Assembly: GCF_000711825.1 (NCBI RefSeq)
Contig: NZ_JONJ01000016.1
Location: forward strand, 17,964 to 81,963
DNA: 64,000 bases
Reading direction: 5' to 3'
Source: [Clostridium] aminophilum DSM 10710
GTDB taxonomy: Bacteria > Bacillota > Clostridia > Lachnospirales > Lachnospiraceae
Numbering within the stretch: position 1 is the first letter of the stretch; each line of letters opens with the position of its first letter. Under the pieces are notes generated by a model that saw only the letters and a program-made list of their open reading frames with translations, searched no databases and had not been told where the DNA came from. Below are positions 24,931-34,474 of this stretch, in pieces. The position numbers and the translations under genes are program-made.

Positions 24931-25623
24931 TTACCTCCCGCGATAGGAAATAATCATGCGAAGAATCAGAAGAATCACAAACTCAACTCCGCCGATTCCG
25001 ACCAGAACCAGAATTTCTTTCAGCTTCGGCTTCGGCACACGGAATTTTCCAAGAAAAAGAAGAGCCGTGATCAAAAGAACCGCAAAATATGCATACGTCA
25101 CATCCTGCGGAAGCACATACTGGAACAGCAGCACCGTCGGAAAGATCAGCGCGGAGATGGTAACCGGCAGACCGATATAATACTTTCTCGATCCCACCGT
25201 CATCTTCTGACGCTCTTCTTCCGTGACATTGAAGTATGCCAGCCTCACCATGGCAGCCAGCACATAGAACATCATAATAGCGAACAGGAATATGGTCGGC
25301 TGACCGCTCCGGATGTGCGGCACATCCGAGAGCTGTGCTCCGGCTCTGAGCATTCCGTCACCGATCGCAGCCGGAAGAAATCCGAATGCAACCAGATCCG
25401 CAAGGGAGTCGATCTGTACACCGAAATCCTTCGCCATCTGTGAGCGGTCTTTCTTCGTTCTTGCCACCATTCCGTCAAATGAGTCACAAAGGCCGCAAAA
25501 CATCAGAAAAAATGCGCCCATAAACGGATGACCGTTTCCGTGAAGTGTGACAAGCACTCCGCAGAAAGCGGAAAGAAGTGACAAATATGTAAGCCACACA
25601 GTGTAATCCCAGAATCCTATCAT
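24931..25623 (-). CDS. pssA: CDP-diacylglycerol-serine O-phosphatidyltransferase PssA
   Basis: 230 residues, CDP-alcohol phosphatidyltransferase family with about seven hydrophobic segments. The motif CDSFDGMVARTKKDRSQ...FGVQIDSLADL fits D-x2-DG-x2-AR-x8-G-x3-D-x3-D, with the final aspartates present. It joins CDP-diacylglycerol and serine. The neighbouring psd uses the product, which makes the serine enzyme more likely than another family member. Confidence 0.92.
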   Translation of the reverse strand: MIGFWDYTVWLTYLSLLSAFCGVLVTLHGNGHPFMGAFFLMFCGLCDSFDGMVARTKKDRSQMAKDFGVQIDSLADLVAFGFLPAAIGDGMLRAGAQLSDVPHIRSGQPTIFLFAIMMFYVLAAMVRLAYFNVTEEERQKMTVGSRKYYIGLPVTISALIFPTVLLFQYVLPQDVTYAYFAVLLITALLFLGKFRVPKPKLKEILVLVGIGGVEFVILLILRMIISYRGR

Positions 25624-25644
25624 GTTAAATCCCTACTCTTATCA

Positions 25645-26877
25645 TTAAATATTGTTATCAGTTTCTTTTTTCTTCTCTCTCCGATAGCGCCGGACCGCTC
25701 CGATCGCGACCGCAATGCCACTGATCAGAACACAGACGTAAAACGCCAATCCTCTGCTGAGAATTTCGAGACGAACCGCCGCCTCCCGGTTCAGAATTCC
25801 CTGAAACCCGTCCAGCAGAAGGAAATCCGCGACGCCCATTCCTCCCGGAATCGGCGCACAATAGCTTCCGATGGTCCCGAAGCACTGGACAGACCAGACC
25901 TGAAGAATATGGGAGATTTTTCCGCCCTGTGCCAGATAGATAAAGGCGGTGACGGAGATCATGGAGATTCGCTGCGCCAGATTGCAGAAGAAGGCCCTGG
26001 TCAGAAAACGCTTCTGTCCCGCCATCATGCTGACACTGCGGCGGTAGCGATCCATCGTCTCATGCAGTTTTTTTATGTGTTTGTCCGGCTCTTTTATCAG
26101 ATGCCAATGATATCCGACGTGAATACAGGCCATCCAGGCCTTCTCCAACATACCGGGCATCCGAAGAAACAGATGAAAACCGATCGCCAGTCCGACAATC
26201 ACAATGCAGCCGAACACGATCAGTATTTTTGACAAAATACTGAAACACTGCCACACTCCCGGGAAACAGAGCATACCGATGATCCCGGATGCAAGAAGAG
26301 CTTCGGTATAAAAAACCAGATTCATCACCAGAACCGCAGTGGTCATCGCTCCGGAAATTCCATCCTTCATCATAAAGAATGCACTCGCCGGCTGACCGCC
26401 GGATGCAGAAGGTGTAATGGCTGAAAAATAGACGTCTCCGGCAGCATAGAGAAATCCCCGTCGATATGGAATCCGGATTCCCATTCCCTGAAGAATCGCC
26501 CGAATCGCCTCACCTTCAAACCAGATAAACCCGATCATGGAAAACGCCGCGCAGACGGTCCAGCCGGGCTTCAGATGCTTCAGATCACGGATGACCGAAC
26601 CCTCCGTCAGGGTTCTCGCCTGTGACGCCACCGCCCACACACTGAGAACAGCCAGAACGAGCGCCGCGACACTCCAAAGTGCCTTTCGCTTCAGTTCCCT
26701 GCCGATCACATTTTCCTTTTCCTCATCCGTTTCCGCCGGATCGTTCGGAACAGTCCCGCCGGTGGCTTCGTCGCCGTTTACGGCTCTGTTTTCGATATCA
26801 TGTTTCGGAAGGATATCCGTTTCGTATCGTGGATCCTTACCATCTTCCCGCAACGAATCACCCCCTCTTTGTCTCAC
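25645..26877 (-). CDS. Membrane protein of the lysylphosphatidylglycerol synthase TM/UPF0104 (flippase-like) family
   Basis: 410 residues. A hydrophilic, highly charged N-terminus of about 60 residues precedes eight or more helices. It matches the membrane half of MprF-type proteins (YAAGDVYFSAITPSASGGQPASAFFM and GTIGSYCAPIPGGMGVADFLLL) but lacks the aminoacyl-transferase half. Such proteins may flip lipids or lipid-linked sugars. It starts six bases before the PAP2 stop region in the same operon, consistent with membrane-lipid work. The N-terminal start is the first ATG and could be too long. Confidence 0.85.
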   Translation of the reverse strand: MRQRGGDSLREDGKDPRYETDILPKHDIENRAVNGDEATGGTVPNDPAETDEEKENVIGRELKRKALWSVAALVLAVLSVWAVASQARTLTEGSVIRDLKHLKPGWTVCAAFSMIGFIWFEGEAIRAILQGMGIRIPYRRGFLYAAGDVYFSAITPSASGGQPASAFFMMKDGISGAMTTAVLVMNLVFYTEALLASGIIGMLCFPGVWQCFSILSKILIVFGCIVIVGLAIGFHLFLRMPGMLEKAWMACIHVGYHWHLIKEPDKHIKKLHETMDRYRRSVSMMAGQKRFLTRAFFCNLAQRISMISVTAFIYLAQGGKISHILQVWSVQCFGTIGSYCAPIPGGMGVADFLLLDGFQGILNREAAVRLEILSRGLAFYVCVLISGIAVAIGAVRRYRREKKKETDNNI

Positions 26878-26883
26878 TCTGTT

Positions 26884-27558
26884 TTAATCCATAAGCTCCG
26901 TGAGCTTTTGATAAACTCTCCTTCCAATCCTGCGGAAAATCCAGGACAGATCCCATCGCCGTGCGATCAGAAAGCCGATCTCCATGACGGCAATGCCGCC
27001 GATGATATCCACAATCACGTGCTGCCGCACAAAAACGACGGACAGACACACCAGAACCGTCATCACGGCCATCGCAATCTTATACCAGTCCGGCCGGTGT
27101 TCCGCCATCGCCGTCCGAAAACAGAACCAGCTTTCCAGACAGTGGATGGACGGAAACAGATTTACCGCAAAGTCTTTCGCATACACAAAGCGGGTCAGCG
27201 CACACGCGATCCCCGCGCCGTCCACTTCCGGCCGTATAATCGTCGACGGAATGACGGCAAAACAGACCAGTGCGAGTATTTTTGCATAAATCTCGCTGCT
27301 GAACGCTTTGTAGCAAAATGTCGGATTCTCCGCCATGGCTGTCAGATATCCGATCGCCCACTGCAGGAACGCTCCGATGTAGATAAAGATAAACACCGGA
27401 ACCAGAGGAATCCGGTGATCCAGCGGAATTGAAAAATCATGCAGCGGACCGACGAGCGCATGTTTGCCGATCAGCACGTAGCCGGCCGTATTGAGAACCA
27501 GCGCCGCGATCACCGGAAAAAATGCGTACGCATACTTCCGTAAGAATTTTCCAACCAT
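26884..27558 (-). CDS. PAP2-superfamily membrane phosphatase
   Basis: 224 residues with five to six helices. The PAP2 motifs are partly visible: FPSIHCLESW (normally PSxH) and SVVFVRQHVIVDIIGGI (the SRxxxxxHxxxD region, with the catalytic His and Asp). Members dephosphorylate lipid phosphates such as phosphatidate, phosphatidylglycerophosphate or undecaprenyl pyrophosphate. The substrate here is unknown. It follows radA by 13 bases. Confidence 0.83.
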   Translation of the reverse strand: MVGKFLRKYAYAFFPVIAALVLNTAGYVLIGKHALVGPLHDFSIPLDHRIPLVPVFIFIYIGAFLQWAIGYLTAMAENPTFCYKAFSSEIYAKILALVCFAVIPSTIIRPEVDGAGIACALTRFVYAKDFAVNLFPSIHCLESWFCFRTAMAEHRPDWYKIAMAVMTVLVCLSVVFVRQHVIVDIIGGIAVMEIGFLIARRWDLSWIFRRIGRRVYQKLTELMD

Positions 27559-27571
27559 ATATCACCCTTGA

Positions 27572-28954
27572 TTAGACTCTTTTCAAAAGATCAATAGCTT
27601 CACGCACATTTCTGACGCCGACCAGTCCGATACCGTCGGGCAGATCCATTCTTGTCATATTGGAACGGGGCAGAATACAGGTTGTAAACCCAAGCCGGAT
27701 CGCCTCTTTCACTCTCTGTTCCGCCATCGAAACCGACCTCACCTCTCCGGCGAGACCAACCTCACCAAAAACAACGGTCTTTTCACTGATCGGGATATCC
27801 TTATAACTGGACACCAACGCCATCACGATCGCCAGATCCAGCGCCGGCTCGTTCATCTTCATACCGCCGGCGATGTTGATATAAGCGTCGTACGAGGACA
27901 TTTCCAGATGACAGCGCTTTTCCAGAACCGCCATCAGGACATTCACACGGTTGTAGTCCGCACCTGCTGCCACTCTTCGCGGCATTCCGAAATTGGTCCT
28001 TGTCGTGAGCGCCTGAACTTCCAGCATGAGCGGTCTCGTGCCTTCCATAAGACACGCCGCCGCGGAACCGGATGCATCTTCCGGCCTTCCCTCCAGCATG
28101 AATTCCGACGGGTTCTCGACCTCCCGGAGACCGTCTTCCCTCATCTCGAATACCCCGATCTCGTTCGTGGATCCGAAACGGTTTTTGACGCTTCTGAGAA
28201 TCCGGTAGGACGCATAGCGGTCCCCCTCAAAATAGAGCACCGTGTCCACCATATGTTCCAGCACTCTCGGCCCTGCTACAACGCCTTCCTTCGTAACATG
28301 ACCGACGATGAATACCGTAATCCCTTCGCCCTTGGCAATCTGCATCAGAACATTCGTGCACTCCCGGACCTGACTGACCGAACCCGGAGCGGATGTAACT
28401 TCATCCATAAACATCGTCTGAATCGAGTCAATGACCACAATATCCGGTCTGGTCTTCCGGAGAACCTCTGCAATCGTACCGAGATTGGTCTCGCTCAGAA
28501 ATGCCAGCGGCCCTTTTACCTCTCCGATCCGGTTTGCCCGGATCTTGATCTGCTTGAGAGACTCCTCTCCCGAAACATAGAGAACTTTTTTCTCATTTCC
28601 CGCAAGATTCCGGCAGACCTGCAGAAGAATCGTCGATTTTCCGATTCCCGGATCACCTCCGACCAGAACCAGCGACCCTTTCACGATACCGGATCCGAGA
28701 ACACGGTCCAGTTCCCCGTAACCGGTCGATGTGCGGTCTTCCTCATCCAGATCGATCTCATCCAGCCGCATTGGCTCCGCATGGGAGCCGCCGATTGCAA
28801 TGCTTCTTCCGGCATGTCCCGCAATCTTCACCGGTTCTGCCGGTGCTTCCACCATGGTATTCCATGCTTTACAGGTCGGGCACTGCCCCATCCATTTTGC
28901 AGATTCATGTCCGCATTCACTGCAGAAGAATGCGGTCTTTTTTGATTTTGCCAT
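27572..28954 (-). CDS. radA: DNA repair protein RadA (Sms)
   Basis: 460 residues: an N-terminal zinc finger (CSECGHESAKWMGQCPTC), a RecA-like ATPase with Walker A GGDPGIGKST and the RadA KNRFG motif, and a C-terminal Lon-protease-like domain. It helps branch migration in recombination and repair. I start at ATG 28954 with GGAGG. It heads a five-gene operon with four membrane-lipid genes. Confidence 0.95.
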   Translation of the reverse strand: MAKSKKTAFFCSECGHESAKWMGQCPTCKAWNTMVEAPAEPVKIAGHAGRSIAIGGSHAEPMRLDEIDLDEEDRTSTGYGELDRVLGSGIVKGSLVLVGGDPGIGKSTILLQVCRNLAGNEKKVLYVSGEESLKQIKIRANRIGEVKGPLAFLSETNLGTIAEVLRKTRPDIVVIDSIQTMFMDEVTSAPGSVSQVRECTNVLMQIAKGEGITVFIVGHVTKEGVVAGPRVLEHMVDTVLYFEGDRYASYRILRSVKNRFGSTNEIGVFEMREDGLREVENPSEFMLEGRPEDASGSAAACLMEGTRPLMLEVQALTTRTNFGMPRRVAAGADYNRVNVLMAVLEKRCHLEMSSYDAYINIAGGMKMNEPALDLAIVMALVSSYKDIPISEKTVVFGEVGLAGEVRSVSMAEQRVKEAIRLGFTTCILPRSNMTRMDLPDGIGLVGVRNVREAIDLLKRV

Positions 28955-29230
28955 GTATCCTCCACATTCTCGAAGCCAAATCATCCTTGCGCACAGTATG
29001 TGCAGACACCATCTTTGTTATTTTACCCTACTTTTCGTTAAATGTGTAAAAAAACCGCAAACATTTTTTTGTCTTTTTTATGTCAAATTTCATTATGGTT
29101 TCTAAACAGCACAACACATCCCTGCTTTTGACAGGTTTTGGATGAAAGCAGATATGGTTTTTGAACGGTTCCGCCGTGTAAACAGCTGCTCATGCCGGCC
29201 TGGCAGACGCGTTCGGTTCTCTATTAGAAC
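28955..29230. other. Intergenic region without a gene
   Basis: Between radA and the terminator at 29231. T-rich around 29045-29095. It must hold the radA promoter; TAAAAT near 29024-29029 is a possible -10, but I could not fix a -35. Confidence 0.3.
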
Positions 29231-29265
29231 AAAAACGCGGATACCGATCTGTGACCGATATCCGC
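29231..29265 (-). terminator. Terminator of the endosialidase-like gene
   Basis: GCGGATACCG pairs with CGATATCCGC (one mismatch), followed on the minus strand by GTTTTTG. Confidence 0.75.
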
Positions 29266-29346
29266 TGAAATGATTGTCCTTTAAGTTATTCCGGTGTCCG
29301 GCATGGAATTCGCTGACCGCCGAAACATTTTCTGACCGAGTCAGAA

Positions 29347-29760
29347 TTATTTGGATTCTACACGGATGGAGACCGGCTTCGCTGCTTCCAGTTCTACACT
29401 GATCACCAGTTTTCCGCTCAGGTTCGTCTGCATCTTTCCTGCATCCTCTCCGTTGACCAGCACACTGTACTCGCTGTCTTCCTGCATCTGAAGAGTGATC
29501 TGCGCATCCTGAACACCTTCTACCGTAAACTCGACAAATCCATCTCCCACTTTGAAGTGATTTACTGCGGTTCCCGGGACCGACTCATAGACGAAGGTCT
29601 CATTTCTTTCCAGTTTCGTGATGTCCGCATAGGTCTTAACCTTGTAGATATCTCCCTGATATTCAAAATCGGAGAGTTTCTGCTTTGTATCCAGTTCATA
29701 GTTTCCGAAGCTGATGGTTCCGTCGCTCTCAACCTGAAGTAAATCTTTCACTACCGACAT
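29347..29760 (-). CDS. Conserved Lachnospiraceae protein usually labelled 'endosialidase'
   Basis: 137 residues, beta-rich, no signal peptide and no membrane helix. It starts MSVVKDLLQVESDGTISFGNYEL, and that opening with FVYESVPGT and the LNLSGKLVISVEL-type end is typical of a short protein family common in Lachnospiraceae. The database name 'endosialidase' is not supported by any sialidase or chaperone motif here. Function unknown; single-gene unit with its own terminator. Confidence 0.8.
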   Translation of the reverse strand: MSVVKDLLQVESDGTISFGNYELDTKQKLSDFEYQGDIYKVKTYADITKLERNETFVYESVPGTAVNHFKVGDGFVEFTVEGVQDAQITLQMQEDSEYSVLVNGEDAGKMQTNLSGKLVISVELEAAKPVSIRVESK

Positions 29761-29812
29761 CTCTCATGTCCTCCTGAAGTATTCCTGCCATCGCAGTCAT
29801 CTGTTGGTATGG

Positions 29813-32326
29813 TTATCTTATCACACTAACCTTTTTATTGCCAGTGGATTTCTTTTTTGCCCTGGAAAATGTCAGCTTCTGCGCATCCTTCGGCGCGGTG
29901 ACGCGGACATCGTCGCCGCGGCTGATTTTTCCTTCCAGAAGAGCCTCCGAAAGCCGGTCTTCCACCTCGTTCTGGAATGTTCTGCGAAGCGGTCTTGCCC
30001 CGTACTTCGGATCAAATCCCTTTCTGGCAAGCCATGCCACAGCCGCCGGACTGAAGATCAGATTCATATCCAGCTGGGCGGATGTGCGGTGATTGATGGT
30101 CCGGATCATAATGCGGGTAATCTCGCTGATGTCTTCCTGCGTCAGCGGATGGAACACGATGATCTCATCGATTCGGTTCAGGAATTCCGGTCGGAACATC
30201 CGTTTTACCTCATCCATGACCTTTCCCTTCATGAAATTGTAATCCGCCTTCTCGTCATTTTCCGATGCAAAACCGACATGCTTCGGGGAAATGATGTTGG
30301 CTGCGCCTGCATTGCTGGTCATAATGATCACGGTATTCTTGAAATCAACCGTGCGTCCCTGCGCGTCGGTGATGTGTCCATCATCCAGAATCTGAAGGAG
30401 AACATTGAATACGTCCGGATGCGCTTTCTCAATCTCGTCGAACAGTACTACGGAATACGGATGTCTTCTTACTTTCTCCGCCAGCTGTCCGCCCTCCTCG
30501 TAGCCGACATATCCCGGCGGCGATCCGATGATCTTGGACACACTCTGTTTTTCCATGTATTCCGACATGTCAACACGGATCATGGCATTTTCCGTGCCGA
30601 AGAGCGACTCGGAAAGCGTCTTGGAGAGCTCGGTCTTTCCGACACCGGTCGGTCCGAGGAACAGGAACGAACCGATCGGACGTTTCGGATCTTTCAGGCC
30701 GACCCTTCCTCTGCGGATCGCTTTCGCCACCGCGCTGACCGCTTCATTCTGGCCGACAACTCTTGCGTGGAGAACCTCCTCCAGCTTCATGAGGCGCTCC
30801 GCCTCTCCTTCATTGAGTTTTCTCACCGGAATGCCGGTCCACTCCGACACGACATCCGCGACCTCATTGGCTCCCACCACAAGTTTCCGTGAATCCTTCT
30901 CGGCTTTCCACTTTTCGCGGAGTTCCTGAATTCTTGCAGTCTTTTCCGCCTGCTTCTTCTTGATCTCGCCGGCTCTCTCAAACTCTTCTTCGCGGACAGC
31001 CTGTTCCTTATCCACCTCGAGTTCTTTGAGTTCCTCCTCAAGTTCATGGATCTCGCCCGGCTCGGTGTATCCGGTCAGACGAACCTTCGACGCCGCCTCA
31101 TCGATGACATCAATAGCCTTATCTGGAAGGAACCGGTCATTGATGTAGCGCTTGGACAGGCGCACGGCGGACTCCACCGCCTCATCGTTGATCCGTACCT
31201 GATGATGGTCTTCGTAGCGGCTCTTTAATCCTCTCAGAATCTCAATGCAGGCATCCTCTTCCGGTTCATCCACCATAACCGGCTGGAACCGGCGTTCGAG
31301 AGCCGCATCCTTCTCGATTCTCTTTCGGTACTCGTCTACGGTGGTCGCACCGATCAGCTGAATCTCTCCGCGGGCCAGCGACGGTTTCATGATATTGGAC
31401 GCATCGATGGCGCCCTCAGCGCCGCCGGCTCCGATGATCGTATGAATTTCATCGATGAACAGGAGAATGTCACCGGCATTCTTCACCTCTTCAATCACCT
31501 TTTTGATTCGCTCTTCGAACTCACCGCGGTATTTGCTTCCTGCCACCATACTCGAGATATCCAGACGGATCAGTCGCTTATCCGCCACCGATTCCGGCAC
31601 ATCGCCGTTCACGATCGCCTCCGCAAGACCCTCGGCAACCGCGGTCTTTCCGACACCCGGTTCTCCGATCAGGCATGGATTGTTCTTCGTTCTGCGGCTG
31701 AGGATCTGAATAACCCTCTGCATTTCCTTGTCCCGGCCGATGACCGGATCCATTTTTCCTTCTCTGGCCGCTTCCGTCATATCCACACTGTATTTGTCCA
31801 AGGTCGGCGTGTCGGAACCGGCGTTCTTATCCTTTGCCCGCGCGGACGCACGGCCGGAAGCCGCACCGTCTTCCGAGTCCTCCGAAGTATCTCCGCCCAT
31901 CGCTCCCATCAGGTCAATGTAAAGCTTCTGAAGATTGACATTCAGCGTGTACAAAAGCCGGGAAGCGGTACAGCTTCCGCTCTTGACGATCGCGATCAGA
32001 ATATGCTCGGTGCCTACCAGCGGTGCCTTGAAAAAGACCGCCTCCTCATAACTGCTCTGCAGAATCTTTTTGGCACCCGGCGTATATTCCGCGTCGCCGG
32101 ACACGGCGGTCGGTGTCTCCGGAGAGACCAGTTTCTCCATCACATCCAGAATTCTCTGCTCGGTGATTCCGTGACTGTTCAGCACTACCGCTGCGGTTCC
32201 GTTTCCTTCCCTCACCAGGCCGAGAAGAAGATGTTCGGTTCCGACATAACCGCCGCTGGTTTCCTGTGCTGCTTCCACCGCCAGACGAATTGCCTCCTTC
32301 GCCCTCTCGGTAAATCGATCAAACAT
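29813..32326 (-). CDS. clpC: ATP-dependent Clp protease ATP-binding subunit ClpC
   Basis: 837 residues: a Clp N-domain repeat pair (1-145), AAA+ domain 1 (Walker A GEPGVGKTA), a UVR/coiled M domain around 410-460, AAA+ domain 2 (Walker A GPTGVGKTE, Walker B VVLFDEIEKAHP) and a C-terminal small domain. It unfolds proteins for ClpP with help from McsA/McsB. I start at ATG 32326 (MFDRFTERAKEAI) with AAAGGA. It follows mcsB by 34 bases. Confidence 0.96.
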   Translation of the reverse strand: MFDRFTERAKEAIRLAVEAAQETSGGYVGTEHLLLGLVREGNGTAAVVLNSHGITEQRILDVMEKLVSPETPTAVSGDAEYTPGAKKILQSSYEEAVFFKAPLVGTEHILIAIVKSGSCTASRLLYTLNVNLQKLYIDLMGAMGGDTSEDSEDGAASGRASARAKDKNAGSDTPTLDKYSVDMTEAAREGKMDPVIGRDKEMQRVIQILSRRTKNNPCLIGEPGVGKTAVAEGLAEAIVNGDVPESVADKRLIRLDISSMVAGSKYRGEFEERIKKVIEEVKNAGDILLFIDEIHTIIGAGGAEGAIDASNIMKPSLARGEIQLIGATTVDEYRKRIEKDAALERRFQPVMVDEPEEDACIEILRGLKSRYEDHHQVRINDEAVESAVRLSKRYINDRFLPDKAIDVIDEAASKVRLTGYTEPGEIHELEEELKELEVDKEQAVREEEFERAGEIKKKQAEKTARIQELREKWKAEKDSRKLVVGANEVADVVSEWTGIPVRKLNEGEAERLMKLEEVLHARVVGQNEAVSAVAKAIRRGRVGLKDPKRPIGSFLFLGPTGVGKTELSKTLSESLFGTENAMIRVDMSEYMEKQSVSKIIGSPPGYVGYEEGGQLAEKVRRHPYSVVLFDEIEKAHPDVFNVLLQILDDGHITDAQGRTVDFKNTVIIMTSNAGAANIISPKHVGFASENDEKADYNFMKGKVMDEVKRMFRPEFLNRIDEIIVFHPLTQEDISEITRIMIRTINHRTSAQLDMNLIFSPAAVAWLARKGFDPKYGARPLRRTFQNEVEDRLSEALLEGKISRGDDVRVTAPKDAQKLTFSRAKKKSTGNKKVSVIR

Positions 32327-32360
32327 GTCGTTTCCTTTCTGTCTCAATGCATCTCAATGA

Positions 32361-33395
32361 TCATTCCAGGTCCGGAAGTTTTTCCCGGACATATCTTGCG
32401 CGCTCCATTGCCAGTTCATCCTGATCCAGCGGTTTCTGCGCAGACCGCTGAAGATTTGCCGGCTGTACTCCGATCATAATGCTGTAAATGCTGACCGGGC
32501 TGGACAGCGTCAGGAGCTTGTCCTCCGTTCCGCAGCGCACGTGGGACAGGAAGATCATCGCTTCCTTTACGCTCAGCTTCCGCGCGTATTTCAAAACGCC
32601 GTAAGCCTTGTATGCCTCATCCTCCATCATCAGATGATGTTTCTGCAGTGTTCCCGTCCGGATCTTACGCTCCTGATCAGCGATCTGACCCGCCACATAG
32701 CCGACACGGTCAAGGATCTCCTGTTCGGTTACGCCAAGAGTCTTCTGATTATAGATTTCGTAGAGATCTCCGTAGTTTTCCTTTCCTCTTCCGTACACAC
32801 CGCGGACACCCACGCCGAAACGGGACATATCCGACATAAATCCCTGAAACCGCTGACTCGCGTTCAGAGACGGAAGATGAAGAATCACGGATGCCTTCAT
32901 CCCGGTTCCGACATTCGTCGGATAGGACGTCATATATCCGTATTTTTCGTTGAATGCATAGTAGATCTTCTCGTTGATATAATCGTCCAGACGGTCCGCC
33001 TCTTCCCAGCATTCCTCAAGTCCGGCCCCCTCATGGAGAACGGAAAGGCGGATATGGTCGTCGGCATTCAGTACAAGCCCGACCCTCTCATCCTCGGAGA
33101 GAATGATGCCCCCGGGTGTTTTTTTGTCCACCAGCGTCTTATTCAGATGTCTTCGTTCCTGCAGTGCAATCCGGTCAATCTCCTTCAGACTGCGGAAACT
33201 GTGATACTCATAGTCCTTTCCGTCGCGGTCGGGAAGATCGCGAAACAGGTCCTTGAGACGGCGGACCAGCTCATCCGCCTCCTCGTCGGTCAGCTTTGAC
33301 GGAAACCGGTACTCGTCCCAGTTCCGGACCAGCCGTACCCGGCTCGCCACCACATTGGACGGATCGTTTTTGACACAGTCAATCCATGTACTCAT
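32361..33395 (-). CDS. mcsB: Protein arginine kinase McsB (conserved Cys replaced by Tyr)
   Basis: 344 residues, ATP:guanido phosphotransferase family. It phosphorylates arginines to mark proteins for ClpC-ClpP. The nucleotide-binding arginine pattern ASRVRLVRN and DDHIRL are present, and the loop normally reading CPTNVGTG reads YPTNVGTG (Tyr 158). The GEGSE-like loop reads GRGKE. Bacillus McsB has Cys and Glu at these positions. The fold is clear, but activity or specificity may differ. It overlaps the mcsA stop by four bases. Confidence 0.9.
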   Translation of the reverse strand: MSTWIDCVKNDPSNVVASRVRLVRNWDEYRFPSKLTDEEADELVRRLKDLFRDLPDRDGKDYEYHSFRSLKEIDRIALQERRHLNKTLVDKKTPGGIILSEDERVGLVLNADDHIRLSVLHEGAGLEECWEEADRLDDYINEKIYYAFNEKYGYMTSYPTNVGTGMKASVILHLPSLNASQRFQGFMSDMSRFGVGVRGVYGRGKENYGDLYEIYNQKTLGVTEQEILDRVGYVAGQIADQERKIRTGTLQKHHLMMEDEAYKAYGVLKYARKLSVKEAMIFLSHVRCGTEDKLLTLSSPVSIYSIMIGVQPANLQRSAQKPLDQDELAMERARYVREKLPDLE

Positions 33396-34006
33396 GCCGG
33401 ATCACCGCCTTTCTTTCCCGATTCCTCCGCCGATCCGGCCGATGCCGCCAGTTCTTCGCGAAGTTCATGAAGTTTATCCCGGTAAACGGCAGCCATCTCA
33501 TAGTTTTCCGCGGCCACCGCGTCTTTCAGCGCCCGCTCCATCTGGCGCATTTCCTCCCGGAGAGAATCCGGTTTTTCTTTTTCATTCCCGGATTCCGGTG
33601 CTTTCTCTCCTGCCTTCTGCGCAATCGGCCGCATCTTCGGATGCTTTCCCTTATGCGATCCGTTGTCCTGCAGCTGACGGATCTTTTCGCCGATCAGCAG
33701 GTCAAACACATGATAACAGTCTGCACAGCCGAAGCGGCTGTTGCTGACAAACTCCTCATATGTCGTACCGCATGTCGGACAGACAACCTCACGAAGTCTC
33801 TCGTTGCTGTCTGTCACGGAGGAAAGCCCGAGAAGTCCGGAAAGAAGCTTGCCGATCGTCATATCGCCGTCTACCACAAAACCGCCCTGTCCGAGATTCA
33901 TCTCGCCGGCGCACTGCATACAGAGGTTATGCTCTGTCTTGACGCCGTTCATAATCTCTGTGTAACGGACATTCGCTTCGCGGATCTTGCATCGTTCACA
34001 TAACAT
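33392..34006 (-). CDS. mcsA: McsA, activator of McsB and ClpC
   Basis: 204 residues. Two zinc-binding modules with CxxC pairs (CERC near residue 3, CMQC near 29; CPTC and CADC in the second) are followed by a charged linker and a C-terminal UVR motif. It activates McsB and serves as an adaptor to ClpC. Start ATG 34006 has AGGAGG eight bases upstream. Its first bases overlap the end of the GntR gene by 11. Confidence 0.92.
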   Translation of the reverse strand: MLCERCKIREANVRYTEIMNGVKTEHNLCMQCAGEMNLGQGGFVVDGDMTIGKLLSGLLGLSSVTDSNERLREVVCPTCGTTYEEFVSNSRFGCADCYHVFDLLIGEKIRQLQDNGSHKGKHPKMRPIAQKAGEKAPESGNEKEKPDSLREEMRQMERALKDAVAAENYEMAAVYRDKLHELREELAASAGSAEESGKKGGDPA

Positions 34007-34418
34007 TCGTCTGGTCCTCCTGTTTCTTTTCCTGATATTTCCTGCACTGACACGGGAACTCGTCATAGATGGAATCCACCAGACGGTGAATCTCCTCCCG
34101 GGTCACATTTTTACAGGACGCAGCTGCCAGCAGAACCCCCATATCGTGGCGGATCTGCGCCAGCGTTTTCATTTTATCTTCATCCACGGCGATCACTGCG
34201 CCTTTTCGCCGGTCCAGCTTGACAAATCCTTCCTGCCTCAGCACCGCATATGCCTTGTTGACCGTATGCATATTGATTCCGATATCACTGGCGAGCTGGC
34301 GCACGGACGGCAATGTATCGCCCGGCAACAGCCTGTCGCAGGCGATGCCGACGATGATCTGGTTTCGCAGCTGTATATACAGCGCTTCATCACTATTGAA
34401 ATCGACCTCGACGATCAT
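33996..34418 (-). CDS. GntR-family (YtrA type) regulator heading the clpC operon
   Basis: 140 residues: winged helix-turn-helix (LYIQLRNQIIVGIACDRLLPGDTLPSVRQLASDIGINMHTVNKAYAVL) and a short C-terminal helical tail, the YtrA size class without an effector domain. It stands where ctsR is in Bacillus-type ctsR-mcsA-mcsB-clpC operons. I take ATG 34418 as start because the fold begins there. A dyad overlapping its own -10 suggests autorepression. Effector unknown. Confidence 0.9.
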   Translation of the reverse strand: MIVEVDFNSDEALYIQLRNQIIVGIACDRLLPGDTLPSVRQLASDIGINMHTVNKAYAVLRQEGFVKLDRRKGAVIAVDEDKMKTLAQIRHDMGVLLAAASCKNVTREEIHRLVDSIYDEFPCQCRKYQEKKQEDQTNVM

Positions 34419-34474
34419 GCTTCGCCCCCTTTTGAATTTACGGGAACCGATCCATGGCTCCATTAATTGTTCTA

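Noticed and set aside
29347..29760. 'Endosialidase' as a function
   Set aside because: The name comes from database transfer. The sequence shows no sialidase motif, so I describe it only as a conserved protein.
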